From NCBI GenBank assembly GCA_965370045.1, contig CBDUSI010000095.1, positions 1-17,401 of the forward strand: DNA of 17,401 nt. Reading direction: 5' to 3'. The stretch is from CAZONU01 sp965370045 (GTDB lineage: Bacteria > Planctomycetota > SZUA-567 > JAKLDR01). Below the pieces are notes generated by a model that was not told where the DNA came from, did no database searches, and worked only from the letters and a program-made list of their open reading frames with translations. Both the position numbers and the translations under genes were made by a program. The stretch's first letter is position 1. Every line of letters begins with the position of its first letter. Shown piece by piece: positions 7,746 through 14,880 of this stretch.

Positions 7746-8321
7746 CCTTGTCTTGACTCCCACCCATTTCTCGGTATCAGGAGCCTGATAATTCTTGAAA
7801 CGGCTTATCAACGTCTCTGGATCATCAGATACCAGAAGCATCTCCCTGTGCTCACGCTTCATAAAGCCTTGGGAGACGGCGTTGTCCAAAAAGGAGAGAA
7901 GTGTGTCGAAATAGCCGGCAACGTTGACAAGGCCACATGGTTTACGGTGAAGCCCGAGTTGTGCCCATGTCATGAGTTCGGTTACTTCCTCAAGCGTCCC
8001 GAATCCGCCTGGCAATGCAACGAACGCATCGGAGAGATCAAACATCATTGCTTTCCGCTCGTGCATAGAATCAACGACGTGCAATTCGGTCAGCCTCTGA
8101 TGAGATACTTTGTGCGCAAATGATTTGGGTATGATGCCGATCACCGCGCGATTTCCCCGAAGCACGGTGTCAGCAACTTCGCCCATAAGCCCTACATCCG
8201 CACCGCCATAGACCATGTCGAGGCCGTGATCAAGTATCACCTCACCAAGCCTTCGAGCCATGGCCATGTAACAAGGATCGAATCCCGGACTTGATCCACA
8301 GTTGACACAGATCCGTTTCAA
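7740..8321 (-). CDS. LOG-family nucleotide 5'-monophosphate phosphoribohydrolase
   Basis: This 193-residue Rossmann-fold enzyme belongs to the LOG/TIGR00730 family, which splits cytokinin riboside monophosphates or ordinary nucleoside monophosphates into base and ribose 5-phosphate. Visible motifs are the N-terminal CVNCGSS (5-11), GGADVGLMG (39-47), MHERK with R89, and the signature PGGFGTLEE (104-112). The start is a TTG at 8321, supported by AAGGAAG upstream and by the family's usual MKRICVxCGSS beginning. Its roughly 50% G+C and its orientation differ from both neighbours. The stop codon lies inside a putative attC, so it was probably acquired as an integron cassette. Its role here is unknown. 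Confidence 0.92.
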   Translation of the reverse strand: MKRICVNCGSSPGFDPCYMAMARRLGEVILDHGLDMVYGGADVGLMGEVADTVLRGNRAVIGIIPKSFAHKVSHQRLTELHVVDSMHERKAMMFDLSDAFVALPGGFGTLEEVTELMTWAQLGLHRKPCGLVNVAGYFDTLLSFLDNAVSQGFMKREHREMLLVSDDPETLISRFKNYQAPDTEKWVGVKTRT

Positions 8322-8333
8322 ATCTTCACTTCC

Positions 8334-8408
8334 TTAGACATAACCGATGGCCTCCTCGAACGAGAACGAGCAGCCCATTAGGTCGGATAGCGGAGTCGAT
8401 TTGCTCAT
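8334..8408 (-). CDS. 24-residue ORF just upstream of the LOG gene
   Basis: The ORF starts at ATG (8408), is preceded by GGGGGG and ends at TAA (8336-8334), twelve bases before the LOG start. It lies in the same frame as LOG, separated by that single stop. A TAGAAT -10-like box (8421-8416 on the minus strand) ends seven bases before the ATG, so it could be translated from a leaderless or near-leaderless transcript. The peptide begins MSKSTPLSDL and matches nothing I recognise. It may be a leader peptide, a small cassette gene, or chance. Confidence 0.35.
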   Translation of the reverse strand: MSKSTPLSDLMGCSFSFEEAIGYV

Positions 8409-8464
8409 GCCCCCCATTCTACCCACCCCTGGCGGCAGACAAGCGAAAAGCCGCCGGAATTCTC

Positions 8465-8494
8465 TTAACGCTCGCCCGGCCACGCCCGTAAGAT
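8465..8494 (+). promoter_or_regulatory. Candidate promoter giving a leaderless endonuclease mRNA
   Basis: TTAACG (8465-8470) and TAAGAT (8489-8494) are 18 bases apart. The -10 box ends six bases before the ATG at 8501, so transcription would start at or next to the start codon. No Shine-Dalgarno sequence is present before this ATG, which agrees with leaderless translation. Confidence 0.45.
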
Positions 8495-8500
8495 AACACG

Positions 8501-9424
8501 ATGCGACGGATACCGACTCCCGCCTGGCGCCTGCTGCTCCCGGCCCTCCTGGCCGTGGCCGCGGGCTGCGGCAACGACCGGACCACCAGGGCCCCGGGGC
8601 CTGCCCGAAAGGAAGCCCAGCGCCCTGCCCCCCCCAAGCCCAAGCCCAAGCCCAAGAAGCCCGCCTCGCTGGTCCTGGCCACCTATAACGTCTGCCGCGA
8701 CAACCTGGACCTGGAAGCGCTGGCCGCGATGATCGCCAAGTCCAAGGCCGACCTGGTATGCCTGCAGGAGGTCAACCGGGAATGTGAGAAGGCGCTCCGC
8801 AAGAAGCTCGGCAAGGTCTATCCGCACATGATCTTCAAGTACGGCAGGAAGTACAACGGCTTCGCCTTTCTCTCCAAGCGGAAGCTCGAAAACCTTCAAA
8901 GGGTAAAGCCGGTAGAATTCTTCAACACCTGGATCGTCGAGACCGAGTTGGTCGGCCGCCGGGTGCAAATCGCCAACGTGCACCTGCACGCCCTCAACCC
9001 ACGAAAGGGTAACGGCCTGACCGAGGTGCTCAAGGCCCTCTGGCGAACCGAGGGCGTTCGCGCGAAGGAGATCGCCAACATCCACAAGCACCTCAAGAAA
9101 GACATACCCGCGATAATCGCCGGCGACCTCAACAGCCTGGAGAGCTTCGCGGCGCCGCGCTACCTCAAGTCGAAAGCGTTCGTCGACAGTTTCGCGGCGG
9201 TCACCAAGGACCCCAACTCGCACATCACCTGGTTCTGGCGGTGGAAGGGCCAGGACCTGGGCTTCCGCATCGACTACATCTTCCATCCCAAGAGCCTGCG
9301 CACGCTCGAGAGTCGGGTGCTCAAGAGCAAGGCGTCCGACCACTACCTGCTGGTCAGCAAGCTGGCGTGGACCCCTAAGGCACTGCCCACCAAAGCGATA
9401 CGTCCGGCAGCTGAAGACCACTAG
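8501..9424 (+). CDS. Lipoprotein of the endonuclease/exonuclease/phosphatase family
   Basis: This 307-residue protein has a signal sequence ending in a lipobox-like AAGC with C23 as the likely lipidated residue. A Pro/Lys linker with a PKPKPKPKK repeat (about 45-53) follows. The catalytic domain (about 57-290) shows the metal and active-site motifs of the DNase I-like fold: TYNVC with N63, LQEVN with E90, NVHLHA (159-164), GDLNS with D209 and N211, RIDYIF with D258 and the terminal SDHYLL with D280/H281. It should hydrolyse a phosphodiester or phosphomonoester outside the cytoplasm; the family includes nucleases, sphingomyelinases and inositol phosphatases and the substrate cannot be chosen. 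It lacks a ribosome site. Confidence 0.88.
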   Translation: MRRIPTPAWRLLLPALLAVAAGCGNDRTTRAPGPARKEAQRPAPPKPKPKPKKPASLVLATYNVCRDNLDLEALAAMIAKSKADLVCLQEVNRECEKALRKKLGKVYPHMIFKYGRKYNGFAFLSKRKLENLQRVKPVEFFNTWIVETELVGRRVQIANVHLHALNPRKGNGLTEVLKALWRTEGVRAKEIANIHKHLKKDIPAIIAGDLNSLESFAAPRYLKSKAFVDSFAAVTKDPNSHITWFWRWKGQDLGFRIDYIFHPKSLRTLESRVLKSKASDHYLLVSKLAWTPKALPTKAIRPAAEDH

Positions 9425-9440
9425 ATATCCCCAAAACCGC

Positions 9441-9478
9441 TTGACTATAATAGTTAACCGGTGTACAGTATAGTGCAC
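9441..9478 (+). promoter_or_regulatory. Promoter with overlapping operator-like dyads for the XRE-cupin/mmsA operon
   Basis: TTGACT (9441-9446) and TACAGT (9464-9469) are separated by 17 bases. Two dyads overlap it: ACTAT-A-ATAGT at 9444-9454 and the imperfect 18-base palindrome GTGTACAGTATAGTGCAC at 9461-9478, which covers the -10 box (12 of 18 positions symmetric). Their position suggests binding sites for the regulator encoded immediately downstream, that is, autoregulation. The regulator-site link is inference. Confidence 0.5.
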
Positions 9479-9496
9479 GGCCGTTGGAGGGGAGTT

Positions 9497-10087
9497 ATGC
9501 CCACCGGTGAACCACAGCAAGCCAATCCCGGATCGGACGTCGAAGTCGGCGCGCGTCTGCGCGAGCTGCGCGGCGCCCGGGGGCTCTCCCTGCGCGCCCT
9601 GGCCGAGGCCAGCGGGGTCACCGCCAGCGCGCTCTCACAAATTGAGAATGGCAAGAACTCGCCCTCGGTAAGCACCCTCAAGAAGATTCTGGCCGCGCTG
9701 GGCTCGACGCTGGGCGAGTTCTTCGCGGCGGACGCGGAGAACGGCGGGTCCGCCTTCGTGTTTCCCGCCGGCCGGCTGGTCAACGTGGCCTCCGGGGCGG
9801 GCCTGAAGTACCTCTCGCTCCCCGGGCGCGGCGGGATCCGGACGCTCCAGATCATGGACGAGAACTACCTCCACGGCGCGGACACCGGCCCGGAGCCTTA
9901 CAGCCACGCCGGCCAGGAGGGCGGCATCTGCATCGCCGGCCGCATAGAGCTGACCGTCAACGGTCGCCGCGAGGTGCTCTCGCCCGGCGCCGGCTTTTAC
10001 TTCTCGTCGACCCTGCCGCACAGGTGGCGGAACGTGGGCAGGGGACCCGCGCGAATGATCTCGGCATGCTCGCCGCCGAGCTTTTAG
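9497..10087 (+). CDS. XRE-family transcriptional regulator with C-terminal cupin (PuuR-like)
   Basis: This 196-residue protein has an XRE helix-turn-helix at about 16-72 (LRELRGARGLSLRALAEASG, then SALSQIENG) and a cupin_2 domain at about 105-192 with SHAGQEGG (136-143), GRIELTVNGR (148-157) and LPHRWRN (173-179). This design is typical of local regulators of catabolic operons such as PuuR, where the cupin senses a small molecule. The ATG at 9497 has GGAGGGGAG five bases upstream; an in-frame ATG at 9461 would lie in the promoter and is rejected. The mmsA-like gene starts 14 bases after its stop, so the regulator probably controls that dehydrogenase and itself. Confidence 0.9.
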   Translation: MPTGEPQQANPGSDVEVGARLRELRGARGLSLRALAEASGVTASALSQIENGKNSPSVSTLKKILAALGSTLGEFFAADAENGGSAFVFPAGRLVNVASGAGLKYLSLPGRGGIRTLQIMDENYLHGADTGPEPYSHAGQEGGICIAGRIELTVNGRREVLSPGAGFYFSSTLPHRWRNVGRGPARMISACSPPSF

Positions 10088-10101
10088 AGGAGAAACGGAA
10101 G

Positions 10102-11616
10102 ATGGCCAAGAAGCTGAAGTTCTTCGCAAACGGTGAGTGGCAGGACACGCAAAGCGGCAACTACATGCCGATCACCAACTCAAGCACCGGGGAGGTAATG
10201 GCCGAGGCGCCCAAGTGCAGCGCCGAGGAGGTCAACTCCGCGGTGGAGGCCGCCGCCGCCGCCTACCCCGGCTGGCGCGACACCCCCATCACCAAGCGCG
10301 TCCAGGTCATGTACAAGCTCAAGGAGCTGCTTGAGCGCGACCTGCACGACTTGGCCGTGCTGATGGCCACCGAGATGGGCAAGAGCTACAACGAGGCCCG
10401 CGGCGACGTGCTCAAGGCCATAGAGGTAACCGAGCTGGCCTGCGCGGTCCCCGTGACCATGCAGGGCGACTCGCTGATGAACTGCTCTACTCGCTACGAC
10501 ACGGTCACCTACCGTGAGCCGCTGGGGGTCTTCGTGGGCATCGCCCCCTGGAACTTCCCGGCGATGATCCCCATGGGCTGGATGACCCCCCTGGCCCTGA
10601 CCACCGGCAACACCTACGTGCTCAAGGCCGCCAGCTTCGTGCCCCAGACCTCCATGCGCATGGCCGGGCTGCTGGCCGAGGCCGGCCTGCCGGCGGGCGT
10701 CTTCAACCTAGTCACCGCCGGAAGGGGCGAGGCCGAGCTGCTGCTCAAGCACCCCGCGGTCAACGGCGTGACCTTCGTGGGCTCCACCAAGGTGGGCCGG
10801 CACATATACTCGACTGCGGCGGCCAACGGCAAGCGGGTGCAGTGCCTCACCGAGGCCAAGAACCACGCACTGATTCTGCGCGATGCGCCCATCAAGGCCA
10901 CCGCCCAACGCATCATCAACTCCTCGTTCGGCTGCGCCGGCGAGCGCTGCATGGCCCTGCCGGTAATCGCCGCTGAAGAGGTCATCGCCGACGACCTGGT
11001 GAACACCATCCGCGAACTGGCCAGGGACCGCAAGATGGGGCCGGCCTGGGAAGAGAGCACCGAGCTCGGCCCGCTGGTCACCGCCGAGCACCGCGACTTC
11101 GTGACCGGCTGGATCGAGAAGTCCGTGAAGGAGGGCGCGGAGTTGGTCCTCGACGGCCGCGGCGCAAAGGTCTCAGGATACGAGGGCGGCTACTTCGTGG
11201 GGCCCACGGTCTTCGATCACGTGAAACCGGAGATGACTTGCGGCTGGGAAGAGGTCTTCGGACCGGTGCTTTACGTCAAGCGCGTCAAGGACTTCGAGGA
11301 AGGCATCGCGACCATAAACGCCAGCGAGTTTGCCAACGGCGCTTCGGTCTTCACCCAGAGCGGCTACCACTCTCGGGAGTTCGCCCGGCGCATTCACGCC
11401 GGCATGGTCGGCATCAACGTGGGCATCCCCGTGCCCATCTCGGTCTTCCCCTTCTGCGGCCACAAGCACAGCTTCTTCGGCGACCTGCACGTCATGGGCC
11501 GCGACGGGATCGCCTTCTACACCGAAACCAAGGCGGTGACCAGCTACTGGTTCAGCGAAGCCGACAAGAAGGGCGACAAGGTTGGCACCTGGGAGGGGAC
11601 CATCACCCGGACCTGA
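10102..11616 (+). CDS. mmsA: Methylmalonate-semialdehyde dehydrogenase, CoA-acylating
   Basis: This 504-residue aldehyde dehydrogenase carries the marks of the MmsA/IolA subfamily. The catalytic cysteine is C283 in AGERCMAL, close to the subfamily's AGQRCMAL. The position normally held by the general-base glutamate reads EAKNHA (251-256), the asparagine form expected in CoA-acylating members. The end motif GDLHVMGRDG and FYTETKAVTSYW also fits. PWNFP with N151 is present. It would convert malonate- or methylmalonate-semialdehyde with CoA and NAD to acetyl- or propionyl-CoA, in valine, thymine, inositol or beta-alanine breakdown. None of the partner genes of these pathways is adjacent, so the true aldehyde is open. 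The ATG at 10102 has an AGAGGAGA site. It forms an operon with the XRE-cupin regulator. Confidence 0.9.
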   Translation: MAKKLKFFANGEWQDTQSGNYMPITNSSTGEVMAEAPKCSAEEVNSAVEAAAAAYPGWRDTPITKRVQVMYKLKELLERDLHDLAVLMATEMGKSYNEARGDVLKAIEVTELACAVPVTMQGDSLMNCSTRYDTVTYREPLGVFVGIAPWNFPAMIPMGWMTPLALTTGNTYVLKAASFVPQTSMRMAGLLAEAGLPAGVFNLVTAGRGEAELLLKHPAVNGVTFVGSTKVGRHIYSTAAANGKRVQCLTEAKNHALILRDAPIKATAQRIINSSFGCAGERCMALPVIAAEEVIADDLVNTIRELARDRKMGPAWEESTELGPLVTAEHRDFVTGWIEKSVKEGAELVLDGRGAKVSGYEGGYFVGPTVFDHVKPEMTCGWEEVFGPVLYVKRVKDFEEGIATINASEFANGASVFTQSGYHSREFARRIHAGMVGINVGIPVPISVFPFCGHKHSFFGDLHVMGRDGIAFYTETKAVTSYWFSEADKKGDKVGTWEGTITRT

Positions 11617-11640
11617 TCCGTCGCAGCATTCAGAACACCT

Positions 11641-11679
11641 CGCTCCGGCCGGCCCTGAGAGTCGGCCGGAGCGTCGTTT
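11641..11679 (+). terminator. Rho-independent terminator after mmsA
   Basis: A perfect 11-base stem CGCTCCGGCCG (11641-11651) pairs with CGGCCGGAGCG (11663-11673) around an 11-base loop and is followed by TCGTTTA. It lies 25 bases after the mmsA stop. Confidence 0.8.
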
Positions 11680-11813
11680 ATGACGCCCGGCGTTCGGGGC
11701 GGAGTTTTCGCCCTTGCTCTCCCCGACTACGCGGTGTATCCATGACAAGTGGTCTGGTCCCCGGACCGGCCGGGAGGGGCGGCCACATCCCCCGCTTTTC
11801 TTGGGAGGATCAG
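11680..11813 (+). other. Intergenic stretch before the xylB region, possible weak promoter
   Basis: No gene is supported. A weak promoter pair TTGCTC (11714-11719) and TATCCA (11737-11742), 17 bases apart, may drive the short signal-peptide ORF and xylB. A small palindrome GGTCCCCGGACC follows near 11756-11767. The promoter match is poor. Confidence 0.3.
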
Positions 11814-11912
11814 ATGCATCTTCGCAGTCACGCAGTTCTCCTGGGCGCGTTTCTGAGTGCCCTGGCGGCCGCCTCGGCCGGCGAGTTCGATGTCAAGCTC
11901 GAGGTCCGGTAG
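11814..11912 (+). CDS. 32-residue signal-peptide ORF, possible gene remnant
   Basis: An ATG with a good GGGAGGATCAG site opens a 32-residue ORF whose first 22 residues form a convincing signal peptide (basic start, hydrophobic core LLGAFLSALAAA, ASA cleavage motif). Only ten residues follow (GEFDVKLEVR) before TAG. The xylB start comes 19 bases later. It looks like the 5' end of a secreted-protein gene whose body has been lost, but a genuine small exported peptide or translational leader cannot be ruled out. Confidence 0.4.
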   Translation: MHLRSHAVLLGAFLSALAAASAGEFDVKLEVR

Positions 11913-11931
11913 CGCCGCTGGGGGAATGAGC

Positions 11932-13479
11932 ATGCCCACCTGCCTGCTGGGCATCGACGTGGGGACCTCGGGCGCCAAAGCGCTGCTGGTGGACGAAACC
12001 GGCAACGTCCTGGCCCGCCACACCGTCGAGTATCCCATGAGCACCCCGCGGCCGCTGTGGGCCGAGCAGGACCCCGCCGACTGGTGGCGGGCCGCGGTCA
12101 CCAGTATCCGCCACGTATTGGAGGAAAGCGGCGTCGAGGCGGGCGATATTGCCGGCGTGGGACTCACCGGCCAGATGCACGGCATGGTGATGCTCGACGC
12201 GGCCGGAGAGGTGCTCCGCCCCTGCATCATGTGGAACGACCAGCGCACCGCCGGGCAGTGCGCGGCGATTACGGAAGAGATCGGCGCGGCGGAGGTGCTG
12301 CGCCTCACCGGCAACCCGCTGCTGCCCGGCTTCACCGCCCCCAAGATCGTCTGGACCCGCGAGAACCAGCCGGACCTCTACGCCCGCGCCGCCAAGGTGC
12401 TGCTGCCCAAGGACTACCTGCGCTACCGGCTTACGGGCGAGTTCTTCGGCGAGGTCTCCGACGCCTCGGGCACCTCGCTCTTCGACGTGGGCGCGCGGTG
12501 CTGGTCGGACGACGTGCTCAAGGCGCTGGATATCCCCCGCGCCTGGCTGCCGGAAGTCACCGAGAGCCCGGTGGCCAGCGCGAAGATCAGCGCCGGGGCC
12601 GCGCGCGCGACCGGCCTGGCCGAAGGAACCCCAGTAGTCGGCGGCGGCGGCGACCAGGCCGCCCAGGCGGTGGGCACGGGCCTGGTGGCCGAGGGACAAG
12701 TCGCCGTGACGCTGGGGACCTCGGGCGTCGTATTCGCGCCCTCGGACAGTTACCGCGTCGAGCCCCAGGGCCGGCTGCACGCTTTCTGTCATGCCGCGCC
12801 CGGCAAGTGGCACCTGATGGGCGTGATGCTCTCGGCGGGGGGCAGCCTGCGCTGGTACCGGGACACTCTCTGCGGTGAAGAGACGTCCCGCGCCGCCGAG
12901 TGCGGCCGCGACGCTTACGACCTCATGCTGGAGGCAGCCGCCGAGGCGCCCGCCGGCTGCGAGGGGCTGCTCTTCCTGCCCTACCTCACCGGCGAGCGCA
13001 CCCCCCACCCCGACCCCCACGCGCGCGGCGCCTTCGTGGGCCTGTCCCTGCGCCACGGCAAGGGGCACCTGACCCGTGCGGTGCTCGAAGGCGTGGCCTT
13101 CGGCCTGCGCGACTCGCTGGAGCTGATGCGCTCCCTGGGGCTGGCCGCGTCGGAGGCCCGGGCCTCGGGCGGCGGCGCGCGGAGCGCGCTCTGGCGCGCG
13201 ATCATGGCCGACGTGTTCAACCTGGAAATCGCCACGGTCAACGTCACCGAGGGCGCGGCCTTCGGCGCGGCGCTCCTGGCCGGGGTCGGCGCGGAAGTCT
13301 TCCCCGACGTCGAGGCGGCCTGCCGCGCGACGGTCCGCGAGACCCACCGGACCGCTCCGGGCACCGGGGTTGCCGCCTATGCCGACTACTACGAGCGCTA
13401 CCGGGCGCTGTACCCGGCGCTGGCCGCCGAGTTCAAGGAGTTGGCCGCCACCGTCAACCGGCACCTGCCCGACGCCTAG
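11932..13479 (+). CDS. xylB: Xylulokinase (FGGY carbohydrate kinase)
   Basis: This 515-residue kinase phosphorylates D-xylulose to xylulose 5-phosphate, feeding the pentose phosphate pathway. It has the N-terminal phosphate loop GIDVGTSGAK (7-16), the XylB-type GQMHG (80-84) and WNDQR (101-105), the catalytic aspartate in GGGGDQ (D241), LGTSG (261-265) and a late ASGGGARS adenosine-binding loop. The second of two nearby ATGs (11932) is chosen because GGGGGA lies six bases before it; the ATG at 11926 is too close. It is slightly longer than the E. coli enzyme. No xylose isomerase or transporter is adjacent, so another FGGY substrate such as a related ketose remains possible. Confidence 0.9.
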   Translation: MPTCLLGIDVGTSGAKALLVDETGNVLARHTVEYPMSTPRPLWAEQDPADWWRAAVTSIRHVLEESGVEAGDIAGVGLTGQMHGMVMLDAAGEVLRPCIMWNDQRTAGQCAAITEEIGAAEVLRLTGNPLLPGFTAPKIVWTRENQPDLYARAAKVLLPKDYLRYRLTGEFFGEVSDASGTSLFDVGARCWSDDVLKALDIPRAWLPEVTESPVASAKISAGAARATGLAEGTPVVGGGGDQAAQAVGTGLVAEGQVAVTLGTSGVVFAPSDSYRVEPQGRLHAFCHAAPGKWHLMGVMLSAGGSLRWYRDTLCGEETSRAAECGRDAYDLMLEAAAEAPAGCEGLLFLPYLTGERTPHPDPHARGAFVGLSLRHGKGHLTRAVLEGVAFGLRDSLELMRSLGLAASEARASGGGARSALWRAIMADVFNLEIATVNVTEGAAFGAALLAGVGAEVFPDVEAACRATVRETHRTAPGTGVAAYADYYERYRALYPALAAEFKELAATVNRHLPDA

Positions 13480-13506
13480 TGCCCTGGATCACGCCGCAAA
13501 GGGCAC
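13479..13506 (+). terminator. Hairpin at the xylB stop codon, possible terminator
   Basis: GTGCCCT (13479-13485), beginning at the last base of the stop codon, pairs perfectly with AGGGCAC (13500-13506) around a 14-base loop. There is no clear T-run after it, so termination is uncertain. Confidence 0.4.
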
Positions 13507-13541
13507 CAAGGCCCTCTTCCTGTCCCCTTCCCCATTTTGAC

Positions 13542-13569
13542 TTGACATGCCCCGGGGGCGTGCTAAGAC
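13542..13569 (+). promoter_or_regulatory. Promoter for the beta-propeller-like gene
   Basis: A perfect TTGACA (13542-13547) is followed after 16 bases by TAAGAC (13564-13569), itself preceded by TGC as in an extended -10. The gene starts 64 bases further on. Confidence 0.6.
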
Positions 13570-13633
13570 CGGGGATGTGGCGGAGGGTTCGCGGACAGCC
13601 GCGGGGGTCGCCACGAAGGGAGGACATGCCCCA

Positions 13634-14743
13634 GTGAAGATCAGTTACCACATTTTCAAGGACTTCAAGTTGGACGGCCCGGCAGGGCTCACGGACGAGG
13701 AGATACTGCAGGGCGCCGCGGGGAACGCAGCCAAGATCAAGCAACTGCGCTACTCCTTCGTGTGCATGCGCTACCATCCGGGCCTGAAGAAGTTTTTCGT
13801 GGGGGCCACCAACGGCGCGCGCGACATACTGCTGGAATTCGATCCCGCCACGTGCAAGTTCGAGTCCTGCGGCTACGCCCCGACCGATATAGGCAGCGAG
13901 CACGAGGTCAAAATCCACCAGGGCCTGTGGCTCAACGAGAAGGACAATTCCATCTACTTCGGCACGGCCACGCTCAGCCGCCTGTCAGCCATGATTGAGT
14001 CCTGCGGCGGCTCGCTGGTGCGCTATGACATATCCGAGCGCAAGTTCACCTGCCTGGGCAACCCCACGCCGGGGGACTACTACCAGGGAACCTGCTTCGA
14101 CTACGAACGCGGCAAGGCCTACATGGTCACCATCCACGGCTGCTTCGTGGTCTACGACTACAAGAACAAGAAGCTCATCCGCTACCAGCCCGTCGAGTCC
14201 ACCCCGCACAACGCCTGCATCGATGACGACGGCTGCGTGTGGAGCTGCTACGGGCACCACCACCAGGCATTCTTCCGCTACATGCCCGACGAGGACCGCT
14301 TCGACTTCCCCGAAGGCTGCGTCTATCCCAACGCGCTGGAGGCCAGCGGCCTGATGTACCGGGGCGCCGGGCCGGTGGACAGCATCATCAACGGCGGCGA
14401 CGGCTACCTCTACACCGGCTCCGCGCTGGGCGAGTTATACCGCCTGGACCCGCGGGAGGGCAAGCTGGAGTTCCTTGGCAAGCCCTTCCCCGACAAGCGT
14501 CTGCCGGGCCTGACCCTGGGCGCCGACGGCTACCTCTACGTCTGCGGAGGGGTCAGGAAGGCGTCCATGCTGGCGCGCTACGACCGGGAGGCGGGCAAGT
14601 TCGAGCGGTTCGGACCGATCGTGGCCCCCGACGGCACTGACTGCCATTACTGCCACGAGTTGGCCGTGCTCGACGGGGTGGTCTACATCGGCGAGACCGA
14701 CAATCCCAAGCGCAGCGGCTACCTCTGGACCTGTGAGCTCTAG
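13634..14743 (+). CDS. Cysteine-rich beta-propeller-like protein of unknown function
   Basis: This 369-residue protein has repeated units of the type GYLYTGS...LYRLDPREGKLEFLG (258-282) and GYLYVCGG...LARYDREAGKFERFG (299-327), with weaker copies near 54-80, 127-142, 162-186 and 198-224. This is the pattern of a WD40/NHL/SMP-30-like beta-propeller. There is no signal peptide or membrane segment. It is rich in cysteine and in surface histidines (CYGHHH, 205-210). The start is a GTG with GGGAGG about twelve bases upstream; an ATG at 13626 is out of frame. I do not recognise a specific family. It has its own promoter, so a link to xylB is only by position. Confidence 0.8.
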   Translation: MKISYHIFKDFKLDGPAGLTDEEILQGAAGNAAKIKQLRYSFVCMRYHPGLKKFFVGATNGARDILLEFDPATCKFESCGYAPTDIGSEHEVKIHQGLWLNEKDNSIYFGTATLSRLSAMIESCGGSLVRYDISERKFTCLGNPTPGDYYQGTCFDYERGKAYMVTIHGCFVVYDYKNKKLIRYQPVESTPHNACIDDDGCVWSCYGHHHQAFFRYMPDEDRFDFPEGCVYPNALEASGLMYRGAGPVDSIINGGDGYLYTGSALGELYRLDPREGKLEFLGKPFPDKRLPGLTLGADGYLYVCGGVRKASMLARYDREAGKFERFGPIVAPDGTDCHYCHELAVLDGVVYIGETDNPKRSGYLWTCEL

Positions 14744-14759
14744 CCGCAAGCCCTGAAAG

Positions 14760-14781
14760 CTCCCGCAAGGCCGTCCGGGAG
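14760..14781 (+). terminator. Hairpin after the beta-propeller-like gene
   Basis: CTCCCG (14760-14765) pairs with CGGGAG (14776-14781) around a 10-base loop, 17 bases after the stop codon. No T-run follows, so it is a weak terminator candidate. Confidence 0.35.
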
Positions 14782-14809
14782 TCAATGCCGGAGGCGCCCC
14801 CTGCTGGCC

Positions 14810-14838
14810 TTGACGCCCGGCCGGCGGAGGGTTAAGCT
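14810..14838 (+). promoter_or_regulatory. Promoter for the DUF1444-like gene
   Basis: TTGACG (14810-14815) and TAAGCT (14833-14838) are separated by 17 bases, giving a leader of about 36 bases to the ATG at 14881. Confidence 0.6.
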
Positions 14839-14880
14839 CTTGTCGGATTCCTGCGGGCCCTGCGGCCGGGATGGTACTTC

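Larger units (their letters stand above)
7691..8468 (-). mobile_element. Putative lone integron gene cassette (LOG gene plus attC)
   Basis: Two 60-base blocks in this segment count 52% and 50% G+C, against 72% for a block in the aldehyde dehydrogenase gene. It carries one minus-strand gene, a short upstream ORF and the attC-like site at its 3' end, the normal order of an integron cassette. The right edge is set by the G/TT point of the R' box (7691/7690). The other edge is proposed at GTTAAGA (8469-8463), which matches GTTRRRY in all but the last base; this edge is less certain. No integrase or second attC is visible. The element lies in the gap between the MFS and endonuclease genes, opposite to both. 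Confidence 0.6.

Noticed and set aside
8431..8455. Hairpin GGCGGC...GCCGCC in the LOG upstream region as a second attC or a terminator
   Set aside because: It lacks the AAC/GTT ends and the unpaired-base pattern of attC, has a 13-base loop and is not followed by a T-run.
14639..14656. CxxCH motif in the beta-propeller-like protein read as a c-type heme site
   Set aside because: There is only one motif and no signal peptide or membrane anchor, so the protein would not meet the cytochrome c maturation system.
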